Shown here piece after piece: positions 42,497-50,756 of a stretch of DNA of 64,000 nt. Source of the DNA: Pseudomonadota bacterium (GTDB lineage: Bacteria; Pseudomonadota; Gammaproteobacteria; Steroidobacterales; Steroidobacteraceae); assembly GCA_021792755.1 (NCBI GenBank), contig JAJYUA010000008.1, positions 73,930 to 137,929 of the forward strand, read 5' to 3'. The notes beneath the pieces are model-generated. The model was not told where the DNA came from and made no database searches. It worked only from the letters and a program-made list of their open reading frames with translations. The stretch's first letter is position 1, and every line of letters begins with the position of its first letter. The position numbers and the translations under genes are program-made.

Positions 42497-43369
42497 ATGG
42501 CCTCTCCCTTTCCGACCTGCTACCTGAACGGCGAGTACCTGCCGATCGGCGAGGCGCGCGTCTCGCCGCTCGACCGGGGGTTTCTGTTCGGCGACGGCGT
42601 TTACGAGGTAATGCCGGTCTACGGCGGCAGGCCGTTCCGTCTGGAGGCGCATTGCGCCCGCTTGACGCGCAGCCTGGCAGAGCTGCGCATGAGCGATCCG
42701 CTCTCGAAAGACCAGTGGCGGGAGATCTTCTCCTCGCTCATCGCGCGCGGTGGCGGCGGCGACCAATACCTGTACTGGCAGGTGACCCGGGGAGCGGAGC
42801 TCGGCCGCAATCACGCTCCGCTTCCGCAAGTCCCGCGCACCGTTTTCGCCTTCTCGTGCCCGCTGCCGGCGACCTCCGCCGCGGTATTGGAGAAAGGACT
42901 CGCCTGTGTGACCGCCGCCGACACGCGCTGGGCGCGCTGCGACATCAAGTCAACCGCGCTGCTCGCGAACGTGCTGCTGCGCCAGCTGGCGGTGGACGCC
43001 GCAGCGGCGGAGACCATCCTGCTTCGCGACGGACAGCTGACCGACGCCTCCGCCTCCGCGGTGCACGCCGTCATCGCAGGCGAGCTGCGCACCCCGCCGA
43101 ACTCGCGGGAAATCCTACCGAGCACCACCCGCGCCGTGGTCGAGGAGCTGGCGACGCGCATCGGCATACCCTGGCGCGCCGCTCCCGTCAGCGAGTCGCA
43201 GCTGCGCGGCGCCGAGGAGATCTGGATCTCGGCCGCCACTCGCGAGGTGCAGCCGGTGACGAGCCTCGACGGCCGCCCCGTCGGCGCGGGCCGGCCCGGC
43301 GCCTTGTGGAGCCGGGTTTACGGGGAATTCCAGCGCTGGAAGCGCGAGCTTCAGAGCGTGCCGTGGTGA
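42497..43369 (+). CDS. dat: D-amino-acid transaminase
   Basis: A class IV PLP aminotransferase of 290 residues, making D-amino acids such as D-Glu or D-Ala. It has RGFLFGDGVYEV, the PLP lysine in CDIKSTALLANVL and the EIWISAATREVQPV segment. D-amino-acid specificity is inferred from similarity to Dat-type enzymes and its place after dacA; a branched-chain or aminodeoxychorismate lyase role is less likely. It overlaps ybeD by 4 bases. Confidence 0.9.
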   Translation: MASPFPTCYLNGEYLPIGEARVSPLDRGFLFGDGVYEVMPVYGGRPFRLEAHCARLTRSLAELRMSDPLSKDQWREIFSSLIARGGGGDQYLYWQVTRGAELGRNHAPLPQVPRTVFAFSCPLPATSAAVLEKGLACVTAADTRWARCDIKSTALLANVLLRQLAVDAAAAETILLRDGQLTDASASAVHAVIAGELRTPPNSREILPSTTRAVVEELATRIGIPWRAAPVSESQLRGAEEIWISAATREVQPVTSLDGRPVGAGRPGALWSRVYGEFQRWKRELQSVPW

Positions 43370-43626
43370 GCGAGCCGCTGCTGACGTTCCCCACGGACTA
43401 TCCGATCAAAGTGATCGGCCGCCCCTGCGAGGGGTTCCGCGCCCGGGTGCATGCCATCGTGCTGCGCCACGTGCCGGCCCTCGAGGCCGAGCGCGTCAGC
43501 GAGCGGCTGAGCGGCAACGGCAACTTCCTGTCGATCTCCTACACCATCCTCGCCGAGAGCCGCGAGCAGGTCGAGGCGCTCGCCGCCGAGCTCAAGACCT
43601 GCGAGGGCGTGATGATGTTGCTCTGA
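43366..43626 (+). CDS. ybeD: DUF493 family protein YbeD
   Basis: An 86-residue ACT-like protein with FPTDYPIKVIGRP at the N-terminus and SKNGNFLSISYTI-type core (RLSGNGNFLSISYTILAES). In E. coli it lies between dacA and lipB and has been proposed to affect lipoate metabolism. The GTG overlaps the dat stop (GTGA); a GTG 3 bases earlier is possible. Here lipB does not follow: a carbohydrate island intervenes. Confidence 0.93.
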   Translation: MSEPLLTFPTDYPIKVIGRPCEGFRARVHAIVLRHVPALEAERVSERLSGNGNFLSISYTILAESREQVEALAAELKTCEGVMMLL

Positions 43627-43662
43627 TCGCGCCGCCTGTGCGGCCGCGCCGGCCCCGGGGAT

Positions 43663-44796
43663 TCAGCGCGCCGGTGCCGTGCGCAGCGCCTCGGCCAACG
43701 CAAAATAGAGCGGCGTCGCGCGGTAATGCGAGTCGAACGGCAGTGGCCGCTTCGGCGTGCCGTCGGCGCGCGGCGCGATGTGCTGCAGCCAGGAATACTT
43801 GTCCACCAGCCCCCAGGTCAGCACATCCTTCAATTCCCTGAAGCTGAGCGTGATGTCGAGGTAATCCCGGGCGTAAGCGGCGATCAAGCGGTCCCGCAGC
43901 GCCGGCTCGCTGGGCAGGCCGTTGTCGTTGACGTCGAATTCGGTGATCAGCAGCCCATAGCCCAGACCGGTCACCGCCTCGAGGAAGCCGCGCCACGCCA
44001 TTTTCTGCGGTCGGCCGAGCGGTGGATCGGGATGGCGCGGGTTCGCGCCGATGTGGCTTTGAATGCCGAGCGCGTCCACCGGCACGTTGCGTTTGCGCAA
44101 TCCTTCCAAGAAGCGCAGCACGCCGTCGCGATGCGCGCGCGAGTACGGCTGCCAGTTCATGTAGTCGTTGTACACCAACTGGGCGTGGGGCGCCGCCGCC
44201 CGCGCGCAGTGATAGCAGAAATCGATGAGCTCGGGACCGAGGTCCCTCGTGAACAGCGTCTCACGCAAAGCGCCCGTCCTGGCGCTGATCGCCTCGTTGA
44301 CCACATCCCAGGAGACGATCTGTGGATAGTGCTTGATCTCCGTAGTGATGTGGGCGTAGAGCAGTTTCTCGAGCGTCTTCGCCGGCTGCGCACCCAGATC
44401 GTAATGCCTGACCCAATCGGGCAAATAGCGGCTTTTCTGCCAGAGCAGGTTGTGGCCGCGCAGCAAAAGACCGTTCTCAGCCGCGAATCTCGCCAGGGCA
44501 TCGCCATGCCCGAAGGTGAACGTGCTCGGGCCGGATTGTGTCTGCGGCCACTTGAGCGCGTTCTCGGTCACCATGATGCCGCACTGCGTGCGCATCAGCT
44601 CGCAATAGCGGGGATCGGACAGCTGCGCAAAGGACATCGCCGAGCCGAAGCGCATGCCGCGGGCGCGGGCAGTGGCGTTGAGCGATTGCGCCGGTCCTGC
44701 CGGCGAGGCGGTCGCACCAACTCGCGGAACAGACGCCGCCGCCGCCATGGCGCCGGCGGCGAGGGAAAGGAACTCGCGTCGGGAAAGCGGGCTCAT
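43663..44796 (-). CDS. GH10 endo-1,4-beta-xylanase, Tat-exported
   Basis: Secreted retaining xylanase cutting internal xylan bonds. The 377-residue precursor begins with a twin-arginine signal (SRREFLSLAAGAMAAAA). The GH10 barrel has GHNLLWQ, acid/base Glu in SWDVVNEAI, and nucleophile Glu in LLITEFDVNDNG. ATG 44796 is chosen because the Tat signal starts there. It lies 25 bases after the GH28 gene, so the two form an operon. Confidence 0.94.
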   Translation of the reverse strand: MSPLSRREFLSLAAGAMAAAASVPRVGATASPAGPAQSLNATARARGMRFGSAMSFAQLSDPRYCELMRTQCGIMVTENALKWPQTQSGPSTFTFGHGDALARFAAENGLLLRGHNLLWQKSRYLPDWVRHYDLGAQPAKTLEKLLYAHITTEIKHYPQIVSWDVVNEAISARTGALRETLFTRDLGPELIDFCYHCARAAAPHAQLVYNDYMNWQPYSRAHRDGVLRFLEGLRKRNVPVDALGIQSHIGANPRHPDPPLGRPQKMAWRGFLEAVTGLGYGLLITEFDVNDNGLPSEPALRDRLIAAYARDYLDITLSFRELKDVLTWGLVDKYSWLQHIAPRADGTPKRPLPFDSHYRATPLYFALAEALRTAPAR

Positions 44797-44821
44797 TTGA
44801 GTTCTTCGTGGCCAGCGTGGC

Positions 44822-46381
44822 TCACGCGTCCGTCTCACAGACTCCGGACGTGTCGAGCGTCTGGATCATCGGCCGCGGATCCGGTCCGGTCGGAATGAAA
44901 ACCACGCGGATGAGCGTAAGACGCCTCACGTGACGCGTCCACAACCCGTAAGCCGGCGCGACCGGCCCGATCATCGCCGCATCCGGATAGGTGTGGCGAA
45001 AATCCGCAACGGCGTGCTCGTTCGGGACCGGTCCGCGCGCCGGATCGACCCGCAGGCGCAGATCCCGGATGAGCACATCCTCGATCGGCCTGGCCGGCAG
45101 TCCGAGGAAATACGAGCCCCGCGGTCCGTCATCATCTCCGCTGATCCGGTCGAATACGATGCGCCGCAGCCTGCCCGGCCCCGGCCGCGGCTCGCCGGGC
45201 ATGACCCGGCCGCGATCGCCCAGGCCGAGGAACAACGGGCTTTGCGCGCGCACGATCCGGATGTCGGTGGCGACGATGTCTTCGACCGTTTTACCGTCGA
45301 CCGATTCCCAGGAGATGCCCGACTCGGCGCGCCTGCGCCTGAAGGCGCGCATCTCGGGCCCCGGTCCGCCAAGTTCCAGGTTGCGCGCCAGGACGCGGCG
45401 AAACGGAGCCTCCGAATCGGTGCCGAATTTCAATGCGTTGCTGGTGCTGTGAATGCGGCAGTTCTCGACGAGGATGTGCTCGGAAGGGCGCATAGAGGAC
45501 CCTTTGAAGCACACGCCGTCGTCCTCGGAGTTAATGAAGCAATTGCGGATGATGACGTGCCGGCAGCCGTCGACGTCGATGCCGTCATTGTTGTAATTGG
45601 CCTGATTTTCGACGTGCAGGCGCTCGATAAGCAGCTGTTCGCAGTTGAGGTAATTCTGCATCCACGCCGCGGCATCCTTCAGATGCAGCCCCTGTACATG
45701 CACCCCGTGACAGTCGAGCATGCGGATCAGGAACGGCCGTCCCGGTATGAGTCCGACGCTCTCCTTGCCCGGGAAATGCTCCGGCGAGCCGCGTCCGTCG
45801 ATGAGTCCTTCGCCGGCGAGGCCAACATTGCGGCACCCTTGCGCGAAAATCAGCGACTGGGTCACCCCCGTGACGACATCCATGAGTGTACGGCGTGCGG
45901 CAAGACGCGGCGGATAGTCGGCCAGGTCGGTGCTGCCGAGAAGCCGTGAACCCTTGGCCACCTGCAGGCGCGTGTCGCTGCGAAGGTCGAGCGTGCCGCT
46001 GACATAGTCACCCCCAGCGAGCAGCACGGTGCCTCCGCCGCGGCTGGCTGCCGCGTCGATCGCCGCCTGGATCGCGCGAGTCGACAGCGCGGCGCCGGGG
46101 CGGTGTCCGAATTGCTCGGGCGTCAACACGAGCTTCGAGCCTGTCCAGGGATGCAGCCGCGAGGTGAGCTCGCGCGCCATCTCCTCCAGGTCCGCTCGCA
46201 GCCGGTCTGCCCAGCGCGGCGGGCGGTCGGAGCATACCGCCTTCACCGCACGAACGGCCTGTGCCATCGTGCCGGCGCGAGCGGCCTGCAGGATCGCCAG
46301 CGCCGCGAGTCCGGCACCGATGCGCCGCCGCGAGAAACTCAGGTCCGCCAATCGCGGGCCGGATCGAGCTGATTTCAACAC
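44822..46381 (-). CDS. GH28-like pectin glycosidase
   Basis: A 519-residue parallel beta-helix protein related to polygalacturonases and rhamnogalacturonan hydrolases. A possible Tat signal (SRRRIGAGLAALAILQAARA) leads it. Helix start motif TRAIQAAIDAAASRGGGTVLLAGGDY; active-site region NYNNDGIDVDGC and NSEDDGVCFKG give the three expected acids. The usual G-H-G and R-I-K motifs are not evident; SNALKFGTDSE stands in their place, as in some exo-acting subfamilies. Substrate within pectin is uncertain. Confidence 0.85.
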   Translation of the reverse strand: MLKSARSGPRLADLSFSRRRIGAGLAALAILQAARAGTMAQAVRAVKAVCSDRPPRWADRLRADLEEMARELTSRLHPWTGSKLVLTPEQFGHRPGAALSTRAIQAAIDAAASRGGGTVLLAGGDYVSGTLDLRSDTRLQVAKGSRLLGSTDLADYPPRLAARRTLMDVVTGVTQSLIFAQGCRNVGLAGEGLIDGRGSPEHFPGKESVGLIPGRPFLIRMLDCHGVHVQGLHLKDAAAWMQNYLNCEQLLIERLHVENQANYNNDGIDVDGCRHVIIRNCFINSEDDGVCFKGSSMRPSEHILVENCRIHSTSNALKFGTDSEAPFRRVLARNLELGGPGPEMRAFRRRRAESGISWESVDGKTVEDIVATDIRIVRAQSPLFLGLGDRGRVMPGEPRPGPGRLRRIVFDRISGDDDGPRGSYFLGLPARPIEDVLIRDLRLRVDPARGPVPNEHAVADFRHTYPDAAMIGPVAPAYGLWTRHVRRLTLIRVVFIPTGPDPRPMIQTLDTSGVCETDA

Positions 46382-46467
46382 GGACCGAAGCCTCCACTCC
46401 CGCTAGTCGAGCTTCGGCCCGAGCCGGCGAGATATCAGTTCGACTATTGCATCGCGCCCGGCACCCC

Positions 46468-48705
46468 TCACGGCAGCCTGAGCACCCCTTGCGTCCTTAC
46501 CCGCCAGCGTCCGTTCTTCGGAAAGCCCGGAGCCGCCGTTCTCTCCCCGTCCCAACCCTTCGCCATCAGCGCGATGGCGAGCAGAAGACTCCCGTTGGAC
46601 GGAAAGTACGCCTCTCCGTCGAGGTGATAGGTTCCCGCGGCCGTCAGGTGCATCCGCGGGGTCATGCCCGACGGACCCCAATGATTGTTCGGCGCGTCGT
46701 AAAACAGCAGGTCGATCGCCTCCGCGGGCTCGTGCAGCCGCGTGGCTGTCATTGCCATCATCGGGAAGTCCCAGCCCCACGTCTGGCGCAGATCCCAGTG
46801 CGCGAGCACCGCTTGCAGCGTGCGACGCATGACCCGCCGATCGACTCCCACACCGGGCAACAGTCCGAGCGCCGCAAGGAGCGAGGGATGATCGCGGTTC
46901 ATGCACTGCGGGGCCGTGTGCCCATCGGAACAGACAGGGCTCGCCGCCTGCCGCCAGAACTGCGGAAACGACGCCGTGGGCAGATACAGACCGTCACGCT
47001 CGGGAAGCGGCGCCAGCCGGGCAAGAACCTCGGCCCACTTGCGCTCGGGCGCGAGTCCGAGCCGCCTGCGCCACTTCTGCGCCGTCCTCAGACCGAAGCG
47101 GAAATACTGAAGCTCGAAGGTGGGATCGAAGGTCGTGAGCGGCGGAAAAGTCTCCTGGGCCGGGATAATCGGCGGACCGAGAACGTACTCGTCACGCCCC
47201 GGGTCGAAATGCGGAAAAGACGCCAGCAGATCCGCCGTCTCAAACACGAGCGCCTGGTATCGCAGCAACGTCGCGCGCGTGGGCTCGGCCCGATAGAGCA
47301 GCTCCGACAGATAGATGGGCGTGGGCTGTTGCCACATGATGAACGGATTGATCGGACTGGGGCTTTCGCGCCCGCCAGGCCCAACCATCTTCGGCCACAT
47401 TGCGCCGCGCAGCCCGTGCGCGTGGGCAAGCGCCCGGGCCTGCGCCAGGTGCTTGAGGTACCAACTCATGCCGCGCGCAAGCAGTTGCGGGTGCCCCCAC
47501 ACCGCAAACTGCGCCGCATGCCACAGGAACATCTCAAGATTGAACTTGCCGTACCAGCTGTCGCAGAAAAGGCCGGTCTCCTGCGGCGGGTATTCGCCCG
47601 CGGCGTTCAGCGCCATAAGATACTGCGAAAGCACGATGCGGCGCTCCAGCTCGAACGCGCGCGGATCCGTGCTTCCGGCGAGGTCAACCACTCCGCCTGT
47701 GTTCCAATATCGATGCCAATGGGCGTAGACCGCCGCGCGTGCCGCCGCGGGACTCGGCAAGTCGCCCGCGTATGGATGGCGGGAGAACAGGACCATCACG
47801 GTGAGGCGACGCGACACGCGCCTTCGAACAGGGAGCACCCGGAAAGCATGCGGCCCGGTCCGGATGAAACTGACGGCACGGCTGGCGCCGATGGTGACGT
47901 AGTAGCGCGTCGAATCGATGATCTCCTCGAGCGACAACCGACGTGCGCTTCGACCGCCGATAATCGTGCGATATCTATTGGGATGCCGCCAATCCTGCGG
48001 ATTCGGATCTATCTTGCGTGAGACCCCGGGGAACTTGACGTCCACGCCCAGCCGACTCTGGGCCAACAGAGGGCTGGCGAGCGTCGCGATGACCATGTCG
48101 AGACGAGGATGCACGCAAGTCTGCACGCGCACCGGCTCTCCGTCGAGCCGGAATCGGCTGCGCAAGACGCCGTTCCACAGATCGAGCCTCTGATGCGTGG
48201 CGGAGAGATCGGTGAAGCTGGCGCGAGCGCCGTCGGGCGTGAGCAGATACAGCGAGATCCTCCCCAGGGAGATTCGCTGCGGGTTCTCGCGCAACCAGGC
48301 GATGGCGGGCTTACGCGCCTCTTTCCAGCTGCGAATCCAGGGATAATACTCTGTCCGCCCGTATACTTTCACGGGCACCATGGCGTCGGCGAGCGTGTAG
48401 TGCTTCGGATTTGGAAAGCGGTGCCACGCCCACTGCGCCTCGGTGAGCAGCGGCGCCAGGGGCGAGTACTGTCTGGGGAAGGTCTGCAGGCCGGTTATGT
48501 CGGCGGTGAAGGCGAGGCTGCCGTTGCCCACCATGAGCGGCGACGCCGGATCTATCCTATCGAACACAACGTCGTGTCGGGTTACCAGTGCGTAGCGGTC
48601 TATGGGCTTTCCGGCCGCCGCGCACGGCGGCCAAAGCGACATGCCGAGCAGTACGGCAGCCGCCCAGCACGTTGCCGGCACGCAGCGGATGAACCGACGC
48701 GCCAT
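46468..48705 (-). CDS. Exported six-hairpin glycosidase-like protein
   Basis: A 745-residue protein with a signal peptide (about 1-31) and an (alpha/alpha)6-barrel appearance. The N-terminal PLMVGNGSLAFTADITGLQTF and central ETGLFCDSWYGKFNLEMFLWHAAQFAVWGHPQLL recall GH65/GH95-type enzymes, but I cannot assign a family. The C-terminal YHLDGEAYFPSNGSLLLAIALM is strongly conserved-looking. Within a pectin/xylan island it may be a rhamnosidase-, fucosidase- or uronidase-like enzyme; this is a guess. ATG 48705 was chosen for the signal; GTG 48753 would add 16 residues. Confidence 0.75.
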   Translation of the reverse strand: MARRFIRCVPATCWAAAVLLGMSLWPPCAAAGKPIDRYALVTRHDVVFDRIDPASPLMVGNGSLAFTADITGLQTFPRQYSPLAPLLTEAQWAWHRFPNPKHYTLADAMVPVKVYGRTEYYPWIRSWKEARKPAIAWLRENPQRISLGRISLYLLTPDGARASFTDLSATHQRLDLWNGVLRSRFRLDGEPVRVQTCVHPRLDMVIATLASPLLAQSRLGVDVKFPGVSRKIDPNPQDWRHPNRYRTIIGGRSARRLSLEEIIDSTRYYVTIGASRAVSFIRTGPHAFRVLPVRRRVSRRLTVMVLFSRHPYAGDLPSPAAARAAVYAHWHRYWNTGGVVDLAGSTDPRAFELERRIVLSQYLMALNAAGEYPPQETGLFCDSWYGKFNLEMFLWHAAQFAVWGHPQLLARGMSWYLKHLAQARALAHAHGLRGAMWPKMVGPGGRESPSPINPFIMWQQPTPIYLSELLYRAEPTRATLLRYQALVFETADLLASFPHFDPGRDEYVLGPPIIPAQETFPPLTTFDPTFELQYFRFGLRTAQKWRRRLGLAPERKWAEVLARLAPLPERDGLYLPTASFPQFWRQAASPVCSDGHTAPQCMNRDHPSLLAALGLLPGVGVDRRVMRRTLQAVLAHWDLRQTWGWDFPMMAMTATRLHEPAEAIDLLFYDAPNNHWGPSGMTPRMHLTAAGTYHLDGEAYFPSNGSLLLAIALMAKGWDGERTAAPGFPKNGRWRVRTQGVLRLP

Positions 48706-48780
48706 TGCGGAGCCGCCTCGTCTCACGGCGTCAAATTGCTGTTGATTTTGCACGGCGCATGCGCGATGTTACCTTCACTT
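48706..48780. promoter_or_regulatory. Divergent promoter region of the hydrolase genes
   Basis: Only 75 bp separate the leftward glycosidase gene and the rightward GH43 gene, so their promoters overlap. The stretch holds a 10-bp palindrome GCGCATGCGC at 48755-48764 and a TGTTACC half-site resembling half of the CCGGT operator described elsewhere, but not the full palindrome. Confidence 0.4.
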
Positions 48781-50469
48781 ATGAGCATTGTCACCCAAAC
48801 GGACGCGCCCGCCGCGCGCAACCGAGGCGACGCGCACGCGGTCCGGCTGCGCGTGACAGCGGGCGCGCTGCTCGCTGCGCTCGCCTGCCGCGCGGCGCCC
48901 GTCCTCGCCTGGACCTACCGCAACCCGATCCTTTACGCCGACTACTCCGATCCGGATGTCGTACGCGTCGGGTCGGTTTACTATCTCATCGCCTCCTCGT
49001 TCCATTTCTCGCCCGGCATCCCAATACTCGAGTCGCGCGACCTGGTGCACTGGAGGATCATCGGCCACGTGCTTGCCCGCCTCGACTTCGCACCCGCCTA
49101 CGATCTGCCGGGCCCTGTCAACTTTACCGACGCGACTGCGCACCCCAAGCTCGACTACGCGCTGGGCTATCGCTACGCAAGCGGCGTCTGGGCGCCGTCG
49201 ATCCGCCATCATGACGGGCGCTTCTACGTCTATTTCGCCACCCCCACAGAAGGCATTTTCATGAGCTCGGCGCGGCGCGCGCGAGGACCCTGGACACGCC
49301 CGGTGGCCGTCATCGCCCAGCCCGGCCTCGAAGACCCCTGTCCGTTCTGGGACAGCGACGGCCGGGCATACCTGATTCACTCGCGCGTCGGCGCCGGCCC
49401 GATCATCCTCAACCGCATGAGCGTCGACGGCAGGCACGTCCTCGATGCCGGCAGGGTCATCGTCGACGACCCTGTTCATCTGCCGAAGCTGGAAGGACCA
49501 AAGCTCTACAGGCGTGACGGCTATTATTACGTCTTCGCGCCGTACGGCGGGGTCAGACACGGGTCCGAAGTCGTACTTCGCGCGCGCGACATTTACGGTC
49601 CTTACGCGTACCGCACTGTGCTCGCCAAGGGCTCGACGCACGTGCAGGGGCCCCATCAGGGCGGCTACGTGCAAACACCATCCGGGCAGGGCTGGTTCAT
49701 TCACTTCAATAGCACCGGTCCCTACGGTCGCATCGATTATCTGGAGCCGGTACGATGGAAGGACGGCTGGCCGATCATCGGCACGCTGCCGCGGGGCGCC
49801 TCGGTCGGTGAGCCGGTGCGCACGCACGCCGCGCCGAATGTGGGCCGCACCTATTCTGCGGTGTACCCGCAGACTTCCGACGAGTTCAACAGCCCTGTGC
49901 TCGGAGTCCAATGGGAGTGGAATCACAATCCGGCGGATGGGCACTGGAGCCTGACGGCGCGGCCGGGCTTCCTGCGCCTGCGGGCGCTGCCCGCCGCCGA
50001 CCTGCTCGCCGCCCGCGATACCCTGACTCAGATGCTGCAAGCGCGCGATGAGCAAATCACCACCCGCCTGGCGGTGGGCGGCATGGCGAACGGCCAAAAG
50101 GCCGGACTCGCCATGTTCCAGGTGCGCCCAAGTTGGATTGGCGTTGTTCAACGCCGCGGCAGGCGCAACCTCGTTTTTTCCGCCGGCGGACACGCGCTTC
50201 TCGGCCCGCGCCTCGGCCGGGCAAAGGCGGCTGGATTCGTGCTGCTGCGCATGCAAGTTAGCAGCGGCCGGGTCCGGTTCTCCTACAGCATGGACGGCCG
50301 CATCTATCACAAACTGGGCCGCCGCACCCACATGCGCTTCAGCTGGTGGAAGGCCGCCCGCCCGGCACTGTTCACGTTCAACACGCATCCGCGCGCCTTA
50401 CACGGTGGCATCGCCGATTTCGACTGGGTGCGCGTTCGGCTGCTGTCCGGGCCGGCCGCGCGCCGCTGA
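48781..50469 (+). CDS. GH43 family glycosidase (beta-xylosidase/arabinofuranosidase type)
   Basis: A 562-residue exported enzyme. After a signal segment (about 20-45) comes a five-bladed beta-propeller starting YRNPILYADYSDPDVV with the catalytic base Asp, a second Asp region in LEDPCPFWDSDGRAYL, and EGPKLYRRDGYYYVFAPYGG with the acid Glu. The C-terminal 200 residues (SDEFNSPVLGVQWEWNHNPADGHWSL) form the beta-xylosidase C-terminal lectin-like domain. ATG 48781 is the first start compatible with the signal. Acts on xylan or arabinan fragments. Confidence 0.9.
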   Translation: MSIVTQTDAPAARNRGDAHAVRLRVTAGALLAALACRAAPVLAWTYRNPILYADYSDPDVVRVGSVYYLIASSFHFSPGIPILESRDLVHWRIIGHVLARLDFAPAYDLPGPVNFTDATAHPKLDYALGYRYASGVWAPSIRHHDGRFYVYFATPTEGIFMSSARRARGPWTRPVAVIAQPGLEDPCPFWDSDGRAYLIHSRVGAGPIILNRMSVDGRHVLDAGRVIVDDPVHLPKLEGPKLYRRDGYYYVFAPYGGVRHGSEVVLRARDIYGPYAYRTVLAKGSTHVQGPHQGGYVQTPSGQGWFIHFNSTGPYGRIDYLEPVRWKDGWPIIGTLPRGASVGEPVRTHAAPNVGRTYSAVYPQTSDEFNSPVLGVQWEWNHNPADGHWSLTARPGFLRLRALPAADLLAARDTLTQMLQARDEQITTRLAVGGMANGQKAGLAMFQVRPSWIGVVQRRGRRNLVFSAGGHALLGPRLGRAKAAGFVLLRMQVSSGRVRFSYSMDGRIYHKLGRRTHMRFSWWKAARPALFTFNTHPRALHGGIADFDWVRVRLLSGPAARR

Positions 50470-50577
50470 CAACGCGGCGCCCCGGGCGGCGCGCACGTCC
50501 GCTCGAGCACACCAAGCGTTGCACCGACGCCGGCTGGACGCGGTCGGCCGCCGCGCACGGCGCGAAATCCTCCCCTG

Positions 50578-50620
50578 CCTGGCCTCGCCCCGGAGAGGGG
50601 AATTCCGGGGCGAGGCCAGG
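50578..50620. terminator. Perfect 17-bp inverted repeat, possible bidirectional terminator
   Basis: CCTGGCCTCGCCCCGGA and its exact reverse complement flank a 9-base loop. It sits between the convergent GH43 and TonB receptor genes (50470-50756, otherwise empty). It lacks T-runs on both sides, so it is either a strong hairpin stabilising both mRNA ends or an intergenic palindromic repeat. Confidence 0.5.
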
Positions 50621-50756
50621 CTGCCGGCCGCCCCGCTCAGGCCCGGCGAGGCGGCCAGCTCTTCTGCCCACGCGACGCCCGCGCCGCTTGCCGGTGGCCG
50701 CGGCAGCCCCATCCGGCTCAGGCGCGGACCTCGTCATTTGCCGAGACACATCCCGA

